DNA of 64,000 bases from Pedobacter cryoconitis (GTDB lineage Bacteria; Bacteroidota; Bacteroidia; Sphingobacteriales; Sphingobacteriaceae). The notes below the pieces were generated by a model that did no database searches, was not told the origin of the DNA, and was given only the letters and a program-made list of their open reading frames with translations. Of this stretch, positions 46,364 to 56,076 are shown in pieces; within the stretch, counting starts at the first letter, position 1; the number at the start of each line of letters is the position of its first letter. The stretch covers positions 248,001 to 312,000 of the forward strand of contig NZ_JACHCE010000003.1 of assembly GCF_014200605.1 (NCBI RefSeq), given 5' to 3'. The translations under genes and the position numbers were made by a program.

Positions 46364-46392
46364 CAAAGTTACAATTCTTTTAATACTCCCAA
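46364..46392 (-). promoter_or_regulatory. Promoter of maeB-ruvA-sprA
   Basis: Minus strand: TTG (46390-46392), 18 bases, TAACTTTG (46364-46371), 23 bases before the maeB ATG. The remaining spacer to 46590 is AT-rich and holds a 10-base palindrome GAACATGTTC (46548-46557). Confidence 0.7.
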
Positions 46393-46590
46393 CAATAAAA
46401 CCAAACTGGTTTTCATCAATTTTAACGCAGATTAAAATACCTTGACAAGGCATTACAATATGTTGAAAGATGAGATCAAATGAACCATAATGAAGCTTTT
46501 AACTAATCAATATATCCAAACTAATATGGATAAATATTTTAGTAAAAGAACATGTTCAACATAAATGAACAAAAAGAACAGGGATTGTTT

Positions 46591-47919
46591 TTACAACCGT
46601 TCTGATGCTCTCAAGCCGTTTTTTCCTTTGGCCTTATAAGAGATATATTTCTTACCGGATTTGGTTCCGGCGTCTTTTGAAATTCCAGATTTCTGAGAAA
46701 CAATTAAGCGTTGTCCAGGAACAATATTACTTCCTTTCAGGTTATTCCATACCTTCAGATCCTGAACTTCTACATGGTACTGATCGGCAATTACATTTAA
46801 GTTCTGGCCTGCACCAACCTTGTGGTATTTCACTGCATGTCTGCTTTCGGAAACTTCTTTCCGCTTTTTATGCAGTCTTCTGTCATCATTGGATGCAAGG
46901 ATAACCTCGGTACTGGTTTCTACCACATTGTTATTTAACACCTCATAAATGCCTGCAAAATTCACAAGACTTACTTTGGGTATAATAATTCGTTTCGGCT
47001 GATCGGCCGATCCGTTCACGATCTTTTTCTTGTAGGATGGATTTAAGGTATACAGATCACTTTCTTCCATAGCCAGTGCTTGTGCAAGTTCCGGTAAAGA
47101 GACAAAGCGGCTTACCTGGATCGTATCCGTTTTAATTGCGAATAATGATTTCTGTGCTTTAATATGATGTTTATCCGGGCAATTCATTACATAAATAGCT
47201 GCAATAAAAGCGGGAACATAATTACGCGTTTCCTGTGGTAAAAAAGGTCTGATTGCCCAGAAATCTCTTGAATGTGCTTTAGCAATAGCTCTGTTTACAT
47301 TCCCTGTTCCACAATTATAGGCCGCAATAGCCAGTAACCAGTCACCTAAATTTTTATAAGCATCTTTGAAATATGCTGCCGCAGCATAACTTGCCTGAAT
47401 AGGATCTTTACGTTCATCAACGAAATTGTCCATATTTAAACCATAATCTTTAGCAGTAGAAAACATAAACTGCCACAGTCCTGTTGCACCAACTCTGGAA
47501 ATAGCATGAGAATTCATGGATGATTCTATGATTGGCAAAAACTTAAGTTCGGCAGGAACATTATAAGCTTTCAATGCATTTTCAAAAATCGGAAAATAAT
47601 ATTCAGACAGGCCCAGCATTTTGCCCATCATATCTTTCCGGCTGCTGTAGATATCAATATAACGCTGTACCGATTCATTATAACTCAAAGGGATATCTCT
47701 TTGAATAGAATCCAAACGTTTCTTGTACGTGAAATTATAATTATAGAATAAGGGGTTTTCTAAGACTTCGGGAACTGCGGTAGTGTCACCAGAATAAGTT
47801 GTCGAAAGAAAGCTGATCGGAGAAATGGAATCCAGCCTGTTGATTTTTTGCTGTGCGCGGCTGTTGAAGGCAGCGATGGTAAAAACACAAAATGAGAGGA
47901 TAAGTACATTTCTTTTCAT
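46591..47919 (-). CDS. MltD-like lytic transglycosylase with LysM
   Basis: Cleaves peptidoglycan glycan strands from the periplasm. About 442 residues: signal peptide KRNVLILSFCVFTIAAFNSRAQ, an SLT domain with the catalytic Glu in PIIESSMNSHAISRVGATGLWQFM and YNCGTGNVNRAI (about residues 115-235), then a LysM repeat (YHKVGAGQNLNVIADQYHVEVQDLKVWNNL, about 360-400) and a basic C-terminal tail. The ATG at 47917-47919 is preferred to one 15 bases upstream because the signal peptide then begins normally. It lies downstream of gatA, 37 bases away. Confidence 0.92.
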   Translation of the reverse strand: MKRNVLILSFCVFTIAAFNSRAQQKINRLDSISPISFLSTTYSGDTTAVPEVLENPLFYNYNFTYKKRLDSIQRDIPLSYNESVQRYIDIYSSRKDMMGKMLGLSEYYFPIFENALKAYNVPAELKFLPIIESSMNSHAISRVGATGLWQFMFSTAKDYGLNMDNFVDERKDPIQASYAAAAYFKDAYKNLGDWLLAIAAYNCGTGNVNRAIAKAHSRDFWAIRPFLPQETRNYVPAFIAAIYVMNCPDKHHIKAQKSLFAIKTDTIQVSRFVSLPELAQALAMEESDLYTLNPSYKKKIVNGSADQPKRIIIPKVSLVNFAGIYEVLNNNVVETSTEVILASNDDRRLHKKRKEVSESRHAVKYHKVGAGQNLNVIADQYHVEVQDLKVWNNLKGSNIVPGQRLIVSQKSGISKDAGTKSGKKYISYKAKGKNGLRASERL

Positions 47920-47956
47920 AGGCTGTCCTTGCAATGATGCAATTATAATCTTTGGT

Positions 47957-49393
47957 TTATGGTCCGGGTTGAGCTAATGTATTAAAACTTTTTGAAATAG
48001 ACAGCAATGCCCCTTCTTCAAAGTGTTTGCCCATTAACTGAAGACTTAACGGTAAACCTAGCTTATTATTGCCCAGGGGGATAGCTATTGCAGGCACCCC
48101 TGTTAACGAAGCCAGTACTGTAAAAATATCGGCCATATACATCACCAGCGGATCTTGTATATTTTCGCCAATTTTAAATGGTGGTGTAGGTGCAACCGGG
48201 GTAAGGATCACATCAAAATCAGTAAACAATGTTTCGATTTTTTCTCTGATCAAACGCCTTACCTGTTGTGCTTTCTGATAATAAGCATCATAATATCCTG
48301 CGCTTAATACAAAAGTCCCTAATAAAATCCTTCTTTTAACCTCTTCTCCAAAACCTTCGGCCCTGGATTTTTTATAGAGCTGGTTCAGGTTCTCTGCCTG
48401 CAGATTACGGTGGCCATAATGTACACCATCATATCTGGAAAGGTTAGATGAAGCTTCTGCAGCGGTCAGCACATAATATGCAGGGACAAGATAATCCAGC
48501 AAATCAAAAGATACATACTCAACGGTATGCCCCTGTGCTTTAAATTCGTCAATAGCTTTAAGGATCGCTCCTTTAATTTCCGTGTCCAATGCTTCACTTT
48601 CCAGCGTTTCTTTCAATACGGCAATCTTCTTTGGTGAAGCGCTGTCCATTTCAGCAAGATAAGAAGGAACAGGTAAACGGGATACCGTACTGTCATCTTC
48701 ATCAGCCCCTGCCAGCACTTCTAAAAGTAATGCAGCATCACTCACCGAAGAGGTAATCGGGCCAACCTGATCAAAAGAAGAAGCATAGGCAATTACACCA
48801 TACCTGGAAATACGTCCATAAGTTGGTTTCAAACCAAAACAACCGCAAAAAGCTGCAGGCTGTCTAACCGATCCACCAGTATCAGTACCCAATGCAGCCA
48901 AACACATATCGGCTTGTACTGCAACAGCAGAACCACCCGAGGAACCACCGGCTACCCTTTCTGTATCTGCGGCATTTCTAACAGTGCCATAATAAGATGT
49001 TTCATTAGAACCGCCCATAGCAAATTCATCACAGTTTGTCCTGCCAATGATAATTGCATCTTCCTGGATTAACCTGGTTACGACAGTAGAGGAATAAGGG
49101 GAAATAAACCCTTCCAGCATTTTTGAAGAGGCAGTGGTGATATGGTCTTTATAAAGGATATTATCTTTAATACCAATAACCATACCCGCCAGTTTACCAG
49201 CTGTACCGTTTTCTATTTTTTGCTGAACGCTGACTGCTTGCTTTTTGGCAGAATCAACAAACACCTCATTGAATACATTGAGGTGTTTCTGTGTGTCTAT
49301 TTGCGTAAAATAATAGTCCAGTAAATCAGTAAGACTGAGCTCTTTTTTTGCAATAAGGGCTTGTATCTCTGATAGAGAGTTATACTTCTTCAA
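47957..49393 (-). CDS. gatA: Glu-tRNA(Gln) amidotransferase subunit A
   Basis: Amidase subunit that frees ammonia from glutamine for converting Glu-tRNA(Gln) to Gln-tRNA(Gln). The 478 residues include the amidase-signature triad: Lys in GIKDNI (about residue 76), Ser in the GGSSGGSAVAV loop and the nucleophile Ser in GTDTGGSVRQPAAFCG (about 150-180). Full length. gatB and gatC are not adjacent. It follows tatA on the minus strand by about 38 bases, which is an arrangement also seen in related genomes. Confidence 0.95.
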   Translation of the reverse strand: MKKYNSLSEIQALIAKKELSLTDLLDYYFTQIDTQKHLNVFNEVFVDSAKKQAVSVQQKIENGTAGKLAGMVIGIKDNILYKDHITTASSKMLEGFISPYSSTVVTRLIQEDAIIIGRTNCDEFAMGGSNETSYYGTVRNAADTERVAGGSSGGSAVAVQADMCLAALGTDTGGSVRQPAAFCGCFGLKPTYGRISRYGVIAYASSFDQVGPITSSVSDAALLLEVLAGADEDDSTVSRLPVPSYLAEMDSASPKKIAVLKETLESEALDTEIKGAILKAIDEFKAQGHTVEYVSFDLLDYLVPAYYVLTAAEASSNLSRYDGVHYGHRNLQAENLNQLYKKSRAEGFGEEVKRRILLGTFVLSAGYYDAYYQKAQQVRRLIREKIETLFTDFDVILTPVAPTPPFKIGENIQDPLVMYMADIFTVLASLTGVPAIAIPLGNNKLGLPLSLQLMGKHFEEGALLSISKSFNTLAQPGP

Positions 49394-49431
49394 TTATAAA
49401 GGGGATCTAGAGTTCAAAAATTCAAATAAAC

Positions 49432-49632
49432 CTATGATGGTTTATGCGTATTGTTATGATCAAGAGGATCATTATCTGCTCCGTCTTTACCATCTTTGAA
49501 TTCTTTAACGCCTTTACCCAGTCCACGCATCAGTTCAGGGATTTTTTTACCACCAAAAAGCAGCAAAACAACTACTAAAATAATAATGATCTCTGGCGTA
49601 CCCAGTGCTGCTAATATTGTTGTGTTTAACAT
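49432..49632 (-). CDS. tatA: Twin-arginine translocase TatA
   Basis: Single-helix pore-forming Tat subunit. The 66 residues have a short N-terminus, the membrane helix [25 protein letters not shown] with the family FGxxKIPEL hinge, an amphipathic helix and a charged tail. Ten bases downstream of a second TatA-family gene. TatC is 31 kb away at 18294. Confidence 0.94.
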   Translation of the reverse strand: MLNTTILAALGTPEIIIILVVVLLLFGGKKIPELMRGLGKGVKEFKDGKDGADNDPLDHNNTHKPS

Positions 49633-49642
49633 GGTTATTGAG

Positions 49643-50098
49643 TTAAATTTTGTTTTTTTCTATTTCAGACAGTGTTTCTCCAGCTGGTGTTTCAATATGC
49701 GCTGCAGTTGATGTTTCTGTATGTGCTACGGCTGCTGTTTCAGTGTGCGCTACAACCGGTGTTTCTGTATGTACAGCTGTAGGGGCAGAAGGATCAATAT
49801 GCACTGAAGAATTGGCATCATGAGCTTCTGTACCTGATCTTGGAGTTGCAGGATAAGCGGCATCAGTAGCCTTGATCTCATCGTCAATGTCCATTGCATT
49901 AATATTTCGGTGAATTTCTCTCTTCACCCCTTCAGAGGCATCTTTAAAATCTCTGATCCCTTTTCCTAATCCTCTTGCCAGTTCCGGTAATTTTTTACCT
50001 CCGAACAACAACAATACCACTGCCAGGATAAGCATGATTTCACTGCCACCCATATTTAAAAATTCTAATACTACTATTCCAGTATTCATATCATTCAA
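49643..50098 (-). CDS. TatA/TatB family protein with repeat tail
   Basis: A second TatA-type protein, 151 residues. The membrane helix [35 protein letters not shown] is nearly the same as that of the neighbouring TatA, but the polar tail is much longer. It ends in four 8-residue units of the pattern A/V-H-T/I-E-T-x-x-x (encoded at 49686-49781). The length suggests a TatB-like role, but the family motif does not separate TatA from TatB in Bacteroidota. Cotranscribed with tatA (10-base gap). Confidence 0.85.
   Translation of the reverse strand: MNDMNTGIVVLEFLNMGGSEIMLILAVVLLLFGGKKLPELARGLGKGIRDFKDASEGVKREIHRNINAMDIDDEIKATDAAYPATPRSGTEAHDANSSVHIDPSAPTAVHTETPVVAHTETAAVAHTETSTAAHIETPAGETLSEIEKNKI
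49686..49781 (-). repeat. Four 24-bp in-frame repeats in TatB-like gene
   Basis: Four consecutive 24-base units starting at 49686, 49710, 49734 and 49758, each containing GTTTC, then TATG/TGTG, and encoding HTET or HIET on the minus strand. In-frame length changes here would alter only the disordered tail. Confidence 0.8.
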
Positions 50099-50234
50099 TT
50101 ATTATATATAACAAATATAAACATTTTTCAAACGCACCTCTTGTATTTTATCTCAGTTCTAATTGCTTTCTAATGTCATTAAACTGATACAATTGAATGC
50201 GCAATGTCAATATCTTCTTCAAATAAGCATCAAT

Positions 50235-51488
50235 TTATTTCGCAATCCACGCTTCAGGATTCAATTTTGACTGTCCCCTCATAATTTCAAAGTGCAGTAC
50301 AGCCCCATCAGAAGTCGTTGCAACAGTACCAATACTCTGGCGCGTTTCAACCTTCTCTCCTTTGGATACATTTGATGATTTTAAACCCTGATAGATTGTA
50401 AAATAATCACCATGACGTATTGCTACGACATAAATTCCCTGTATCACCCTTACAAATAACACCTCACCACCAAACACGGCACGTACACCTGCCCCATCGC
50501 TGGTCATGATATTTATCCCGTCATTACTATAGCTGGCCTGACCTTCTGTATGTCTTCCAAAACCTTCTGTAATAGAGCCTGTAGCTACCGGCCATGGTAA
50601 ACGTCCTCTGTTAGTTTCAAATCCTGCTGATAACCTTGCTGCCTCTGGTGTTGAAGTCAGGTAGTTACTATTAGTTTTCGCTTTTTCAACAGGGGCTGGT
50701 TTACTTTCTGCTCTTGCTTTCGCTGCCGCAGCCCTGGCCTCTTCTTCTGCTTTCTTTCTGGCTAAGGCAATTTCACGGTTAATCGCATTTCTGATTTCGC
50801 GGTCAATTGCTGCCTGTTGTCTTTTTCTTGTGGCAATGTCACGGCCAAACTGTTTTTCCTGTTTACTGAATTTATTCAGTACAGAGGCCTGCTCACTCTT
50901 ATTTTTCGCCAGTTTACTTTGCTCAGTTTCCTGTTCGCGCAATAGACTGCTTTTTGCTTTTAAACTTTTATCAAGCACTACAATTTTATAGTTCAGGTTT
51001 TTTTCTGTTCCCTGTATATAATCAGCCTGTTTTTTACGGTACTGACCAAATTGCTGCAAATATTTTATCCTTTTATAAGCCTGGTTAAAGTCACGGGCAG
51101 CAAAAATAAACATCATTTTATCGTATGAGTTTTTATTGCGCTGTGCAAACCTGATCATTCCGGCATATTCTTTTTTAAGCTGTGCCAGCTGACCCTGCAA
51201 TGAATGTACGGTGTTTTTATTCTCATGGATCTCATTGTCCAGATTTTTTATTTCTGAATTGATGACCGTGATCTTGTTCTGCATCAGGCTGATTTTCGTA
51301 CTTAACGCACGTATCTCACTCAAAGTAAGTTTCTTACCTTGAGCAGCCTTATTCAGGTTTTTCTGTAAAAGTTCAATTTCACGCTGGATAGCTTCCTTTT
51401 TTCTCTTTAACTGAGAACTGCTCTGGGCAAAGCCCGTTGACGCAAACGTGATAAACAAAAGAAACAAAAGTAATTTGTGTAGCTTCAT
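50235..51488 (-). CDS. EnvC-like murein hydrolase activator
   Basis: A 417-residue periplasmic protein: signal peptide LLLFLLFITFASTGFAQ, a long coiled coil (about 25-250, rich in Lys, Glu and Gln), an Ala/Glu/Lys linker, and a C-terminal LytM/M23 domain. The domain keeps its fold (GRLPWPVATGSITEGFGRH, GEVLFVRVIQGIYVVAIRHGDY) but the zinc site is altered: HxGxD is replaced by NDGIN, and HxH by VLH. Thus it is probably a non-catalytic activator of cell-division amidases, as EnvC is in E. coli. It follows the DUF4292-like gene by 22 bases on the minus strand. Confidence 0.9.
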   Translation of the reverse strand: MKLHKLLLFLLFITFASTGFAQSSSQLKRKKEAIQREIELLQKNLNKAAQGKKLTLSEIRALSTKISLMQNKITVINSEIKNLDNEIHENKNTVHSLQGQLAQLKKEYAGMIRFAQRNKNSYDKMMFIFAARDFNQAYKRIKYLQQFGQYRKKQADYIQGTEKNLNYKIVVLDKSLKAKSSLLREQETEQSKLAKNKSEQASVLNKFSKQEKQFGRDIATRKRQQAAIDREIRNAINREIALARKKAEEEARAAAAKARAESKPAPVEKAKTNSNYLTSTPEAARLSAGFETNRGRLPWPVATGSITEGFGRHTEGQASYSNDGINIMTSDGAGVRAVFGGEVLFVRVIQGIYVVAIRHGDYFTIYQGLKSSNVSKGEKVETRQSIGTVATTSDGAVLHFEIMRGQSKLNPEAWIAK

Positions 51489-51510
51489 TGCATCAAAAGT
51501 ATAAAAAAAA

Positions 51511-52302
51511 TTAGTTTATTATCTCAAACCTTTTAGGAAGAGTAAACGGAAAATCAAGCTGGACATTGCGTTCTATTTTTGAGAAGTCGAATGACAGATT
51601 GGTTTTCTTGGTGCCCGACATAGAATTGATTTTCACCACAGAAGGGAATAAAGCATCTGCTACCTGCTGATAATCGGAGTAAACGACCTGAAGTGATTTC
51701 CCGGCTTTTACTTCATTCATATGAAGTTCTGAAGTCTTCATCAGTGTATTAAACAGTACATTGAAAGCAAGCTCTCCCTGAGTGCCTTTTGCTGTAAATA
51801 TACCTGCATCCCCATCCAGTGTGACCTGATCGTTCGTAAATTCAGCAATTGTATTTCCAGAAAGAATAGATTGCAGCATTTTGAAAGTAACCTGTTTACT
51901 GGTAAAGCTGTTCAGATAACTGAATGGCTTTCTCACCCCTACAGACTGCAAGTTGTTCCTTACCAAAACACTGTCCGGGGTAATCAGGGCCCTTGCCACT
52001 TCAATCCCTGCAATAGCAGTGATGCTTGCCCAGATTTTCTGATCCTTCTGAATCCTGATCACCATACTTACATTATTGACATTCCCGTTCATGTCCAGGC
52101 TGACTTTGCCTTTAAGCGCAAGTGTATTAAAGGGCATATCTTTACTGCGCAACAACGAAAGATTCTCTGCTTTCTTGTTGTTCACTACAGGTGTAACAGC
52201 TACATCGGGTGCCTTAACGATATTCTTTTTTGTTTTACAGGCCATTACCGTGCAACTCAGCACAAGAATCAGCAGGCTATTTTGTAAGGTACTTTTTCTC
52301 AT
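51511..52302 (-). CDS. DUF4292-like lipoprotein
   Basis: A 263-residue lipoprotein with a signal containing Cys17 and Cys22 (lipid site most likely VMAC, Cys22). The beta-rich body (FNTLALKGKVSLDMNGNVNNVSMVIRIQKDQKIWASITAIAGIEVARALITPDSVLVRN) matches the Bacteroidota DUF4292 family, which resembles LolB/LolA-like lipoprotein carriers. A role in lipoprotein handling is only inference. Its start overlaps the TPR gene by 26 bases, and EnvC-like follows: the trio TPR-DUF4292-EnvC is transcribed as one. Confidence 0.83.
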   Translation of the reverse strand: MRKSTLQNSLLILVLSCTVMACKTKKNIVKAPDVAVTPVVNNKKAENLSLLRSKDMPFNTLALKGKVSLDMNGNVNNVSMVIRIQKDQKIWASITAIAGIEVARALITPDSVLVRNNLQSVGVRKPFSYLNSFTSKQVTFKMLQSILSGNTIAEFTNDQVTLDGDAGIFTAKGTQGELAFNVLFNTLMKTSELHMNEVKAGKSLQVVYSDYQQVADALFPSVVKINSMSGTKKTNLSFDFSKIERNVQLDFPFTLPKRFEIIN

Positions 52303-53725
52303 TTATTTTTCTTTTTAACAAGGAAGAATCATTCCCCGCATCCCACGATTTCTTCCATTGGATCAATGCCTCATCCGGCGTTCCGGTATAAAACAAAATG
52401 TCCCCGTAATGTTCCAGATAAACGCTGTTTTCGGCTTCATTGTTTTTTAACGCCTTTTCTATCCACGACTTTGCAAGGTCATATTGTCCCTTTCTAAACA
52501 AAATCAGTGCATAAGTATCGGCTATAGAAGCGTTTTGAGGTAAAGCTTTAGCTGCTATAGCAATTAAAGATACGGCTTTATCCAGGTTCTCATTCCTTAA
52601 TGCCAGGTAGTACGCATAATTGTTCATAATCAGAAAATTCTGCGGGTCCAGCTTTACAGCTTTCTCAAAAGCCATATCTGCAGCAGCAGTTTTGCCCTGA
52701 TCAATCAATATTTCTGCCTGCAATGCCGAAATCAGTGCCTGCAATTCTTTATTTTCCCCATCCAGCGCCATTGCTGACCTGATATGTTCCAGTGCGTCTT
52801 TATTCTGATCTTCACGATGCAGGGCGAAAGCCATATAATAGTATAAAATAGCCTGATTAGGATAGACCGACAAGGCATCCTCGCCGATGGCAATCATCTG
52901 TTTATACTGCCCCATCAGGATAGATATATTGAGGACCTTTTCCCAGACACCATAGAGCTGATCGGTCAGTTTTAAGGCTTTTTTATAATAAATGAGTGCA
53001 CCCGGCAGATTTCCGGTTTCATAAAGCACATCACCATAGAGTGCCAGAAAAAGCGGGTCATCCTGATGTGTAGCTGCAATATTCTCCAATACTTTAGAGG
53101 CAGCCAAAAATTTCTTTTGGGAGAGATACAGCGTAGCGGCAGCCATAGCTTCTGTCCCGCTAACTGCAGGGCCATTCTCTTTGGTGACCCCTGTAATTCT
53201 CTGACGGGCCCTGTCCAGAGATTCTGACGGGCCAAATTTCTTTTCCAGCAAGGCATAAGCGGCCATTGCTTCTTCTTTTCTGCCGGCTATAGCAATTGCA
53301 TTGGCACGGTCAAACTGGTAACTCTGCTGGTCTGGAGCCAGGCGGATGAGCTGGTCAAAAACCGGGATCAGACGGTCCATACTCCCGGTACTTTTATAAA
53401 GCTCGGCCATGAGTTTCCAGTACCATGGATTATTCTGATCAATGCCAACCGCATTTTTTATAGCGATTTCGGCCTCAGCCATTTTATTTTGCCTGAAATT
53501 CAATAAGGCTATTTCATACCATGCCGCAGCATTTCGTACGTCAATAGTGGTGATCTTACTAAAACTCTCATTGCTCCTTACGTAGTTCTCTTTGAGTTTA
53601 TCGCTCAGACCAGCAAAGAAAAGTTGTTTAATGAGTACACTATCTCTTGCAGAAACCGGTTTCTGCTGACCCGCAGAAGGTAGTGCCAGGACTAGTATAC
53701 AGCATAAAACAACGATCCTGTTCAT
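52277..53725 (-). CDS. Tetratricopeptide repeat protein
   Basis: A 482-residue exported protein: signal peptide RIVVLCCILVLALPSAGQ, followed by at least ten TPR-type helix pairs (for example NAAAWYEIALLNFRQNKMAEAEIAIKNAV; NPWYWKLMAELYKSTGSMDRLIPVFDQL; NFLIMNNYAYYLALRNENLDKAV). Likely a periplasmic protein-interaction scaffold. Its 3' end overlaps the start of the DUF4292-like gene, and dut lies 9 bases upstream. No enzyme motif is present. Confidence 0.88.
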   Translation of the reverse strand: MNRIVVLCCILVLALPSAGQQKPVSARDSVLIKQLFFAGLSDKLKENYVRSNESFSKITTIDVRNAAAWYEIALLNFRQNKMAEAEIAIKNAVGIDQNNPWYWKLMAELYKSTGSMDRLIPVFDQLIRLAPDQQSYQFDRANAIAIAGRKEEAMAAYALLEKKFGPSESLDRARQRITGVTKENGPAVSGTEAMAAATLYLSQKKFLAASKVLENIAATHQDDPLFLALYGDVLYETGNLPGALIYYKKALKLTDQLYGVWEKVLNISILMGQYKQMIAIGEDALSVYPNQAILYYYMAFALHREDQNKDALEHIRSAMALDGENKELQALISALQAEILIDQGKTAAADMAFEKAVKLDPQNFLIMNNYAYYLALRNENLDKAVSLIAIAAKALPQNASIADTYALILFRKGQYDLAKSWIEKALKNNEAENSVYLEHYGDILFYTGTPDEALIQWKKSWDAGNDSSLLKRKINEKKYLTK

Positions 53726-53734
53726 TTCTTTTGG

Positions 53735-54166
53735 TTATTTACCAGTATGTCCGTAACCACCTTCACCACGTGCGGTGTCACTTAATTCTTCTGCACTTTC
53801 CCAGGTAATAGTTTCATGTTTTGAAATGACCATTTGTGCGATACGGTCACCATTGTTAACCACAAAATCAGTATCTGAAAGATTAATTAACAATACTTTG
53901 ATTTCTCCACGGTAATCGGCATCAATAGTTCCCGGAGAATTCACAATGCTGATTCCATGTTTATAAGCCAAACCACTACGCGGGCGGATCTGTGCCTCAT
54001 ATCCTACTGGCAGTTCAATATGCAAACCTGTAGGTACTAAAACACGTTGCATCGGTTTGATGACCAGTTCTTCAGTTACAAAAGCTCTCATGTCCATACC
54101 TGCTGCATGAGCTGTTTCATACTGAGGCAATGCCAATCCTGATTTGTTAATAATGTTAATCTTCAT
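53735..54166 (-). CDS. dut: dUTP diphosphatase
   Basis: Hydrolyses dUTP to dUMP. The 143 residues carry all five trimeric-dUTPase motifs: AGMDMRA (1), [11 protein letters not shown] (2), [13 protein letters not shown] (3), GDRIAQMV (4) and [11 protein letters not shown] (5, normally RGxGGFGSTG, with His replacing Ser). Full length. First of the dut-TPR-DUF4292-EnvC run, and 93 bases downstream of the flippase gene. Confidence 0.96.
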   Translation of the reverse strand: MKINIINKSGLALPQYETAHAAGMDMRAFVTEELVIKPMQRVLVPTGLHIELPVGYEAQIRPRSGLAYKHGISIVNSPGTIDADYRGEIKVLLINLSDTDFVVNNGDRIAQMVISKHETITWESAEELSDTARGEGGYGHTGK

Positions 54167-54259
54167 CTTGTTCTGTTTATTTATGTATTAAAGCCTTTAA
54201 AACCGGCCCGTATTATTTTTTAATGGTCTGTGCAATAAAATTCATTCCCCTTGTCAGGA

Positions 54260-55765
54260 TTATTTTCCTCTTGCCAGAAGTGCCTTTACTTCATCTTTTT
54301 CAACATAAGCTATCCCGGCAAAGAAAAGCAGTAGTAATCCATTACCAATATAGATATTCCTGTTAAATACCCAGAAAGACAAAATGACAATAATTACTGA
54401 GGTAACCATATAAGCCAGTATCCGGTTGAGCTTATAAGGAATCGGGTAATATTTCTGTCCCAGTATATAAGACATTACCATCATCACAAAATAAGCCAGC
54501 ATAGAAACCCATGCGGACCCCATATAACTGTATCTTGGAATCAGTATAAAATTAAATACAATGGTGATCACTGCACCGATTACCGAGAGATACAAACCAA
54601 ACCTGGTCTGATCTGAAAGCCTGTACCAGATCGAAAGGTTCATGTAAATACCCAGGCAGACATAACCAAATAACAGGTAAGGTACTGCCGGCAGCCCCGA
54701 CCAATACTGTGCGGTATGGGCATGATCCCCTTTAATAAAGTATTTCAGGATTTCAATATTTGCCACTAAAGCGACGAATAATAGCGAAAGTGCAATTACA
54801 AAATAATGAAGGATTGTGGCATATGTTTTCCGGGCATTCTCCTGTTTGGCATGGCTAAAAAAGAACGGTTCTGCCCCCAGTCTGAATGCCGTAATAAAGA
54901 TACTCAGGAAGATTGCAATTTTACATACTGCCCCATAGATCCCTACATCGATATCAGCGACTGCTTCCGGTAATAATTTACTCAGTACAATCTTGTCCAG
55001 GTTTTCATTGATAATAAAAGACAGATTCGCTACCAGGATAGGCCAGCTGTAAGAGATCATCTTCAAAAACAGATCTTTATCAAATTTAAATCTGATCTGC
55101 ATAAACTCAGGCAGCAGCATTACAAAAGTAAGTATGCTGGCCACTAAATTGGAGATAAAAACATAACCTACCCACTGATAGTGGTACCAGCTTGAAAACC
55201 ATCCTGCCAGCGGCCAGTTATTTTTAATGATTAAGGGAATAACAAAAATAAAGACCAGGTTCAGCCCTACAAAACTCCCTATATTCAGGAATTTGATCAC
55301 ACTGTATTTAAATGCTTTATTGTCTGCACGGATTTTAGCAAATGGGATTACACAGATGGCATCTATGAATAAGATCCCTACAAAATACTTCACATACCGC
55401 TGATAATCCAGTACCTGAGCTTGTTCACCATTATTAATCCAGGCGGCAATTGAAGTTGAAAAGACAGAACCTGTAATCAGGAATAGTCCGGCTATAAAAG
55501 CGATACAGATAAAAGAGTTGTTGTATACCGCATCCTTTTTATCCTCATATTTATTCAGATACCTGAAATAGGTACTTTCCATTCCAAAAGCAAGCACTGC
55601 ATTGATCAGTGACGCATAGCTGAAAAGCTTGGTTAAAATACCAAATGTCCCGGGCAAATAAGCCTTAACATAAATAGGGGTTAATATAAAATTGAGTAGT
55701 CTGGACAGAATGGTACTCACACCATATACTGCAGTCTGACCTAAAAACTTTTTTAAAACTGACAC
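54260..55765 (-). CDS. Polysaccharide/lipid flippase (MATE/MVF-like)
   Basis: A 501-residue membrane protein of the oligosaccharide-flippase (Wzx/MVF) superfamily with about 12-14 membrane helices and the N-terminal FLGQTAVYGVSTILSRLLNFILTPIYVKAYLPGTFGIL typical of the group. Likely moves a lipid-linked sugar intermediate across the inner membrane; substrate not predictable. No glycosyltransferase genes flank it. Confidence 0.9.
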   Translation of the reverse strand: MSVLKKFLGQTAVYGVSTILSRLLNFILTPIYVKAYLPGTFGILTKLFSYASLINAVLAFGMESTYFRYLNKYEDKKDAVYNNSFICIAFIAGLFLITGSVFSTSIAAWINNGEQAQVLDYQRYVKYFVGILFIDAICVIPFAKIRADNKAFKYSVIKFLNIGSFVGLNLVFIFVIPLIIKNNWPLAGWFSSWYHYQWVGYVFISNLVASILTFVMLLPEFMQIRFKFDKDLFLKMISYSWPILVANLSFIINENLDKIVLSKLLPEAVADIDVGIYGAVCKIAIFLSIFITAFRLGAEPFFFSHAKQENARKTYATILHYFVIALSLLFVALVANIEILKYFIKGDHAHTAQYWSGLPAVPYLLFGYVCLGIYMNLSIWYRLSDQTRFGLYLSVIGAVITIVFNFILIPRYSYMGSAWVSMLAYFVMMVMSYILGQKYYPIPYKLNRILAYMVTSVIIVILSFWVFNRNIYIGNGLLLLFFAGIAYVEKDEVKALLARGK

Positions 55766-55795
55766 TTGATAGGATTAAACGGATAATAAAGCACC

Positions 55796-56068
55796 TTATT
55801 TCTTAATAATTTCAAAATTACGATAGTTTTTAAGCTCGCCAGGTGTGATCTCCACCTTTTCTATCTTCGCACGGTCTGGCCCTTCGTTACACCATTCTTC
55901 AAAAATATCCAGCAGGGTATCATCACCTTCGGCCTCGATATACAAGCTGCCATCCTTTTCATTTTTGATAATTCCGCGTACCCCCATCTGGTCGGCTACG
56001 ACCTTTGTGGTATACCTGAACCCCACTCCCTGCACTTTTCCTGTAATTCTTATAATGATTTGTTTCAT
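55796..56068 (-). CDS. Acylphosphatase
   Basis: A 90-residue enzyme hydrolysing acyl phosphates. The signature GKVQGVGFRYTTK contains the phosphate-binding Arg18, and the catalytic Asn36 is in VRGIIKNEKDGS. Full length. Eight bases downstream of the nitronate-monooxygenase-like gene. Confidence 0.95.
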   Translation of the reverse strand: MKQIIIRITGKVQGVGFRYTTKVVADQMGVRGIIKNEKDGSLYIEAEGDDTLLDIFEEWCNEGPDRAKIEKVEITPGELKNYRNFEIIKK

Positions 56069-56076
56069 TTCTATAG

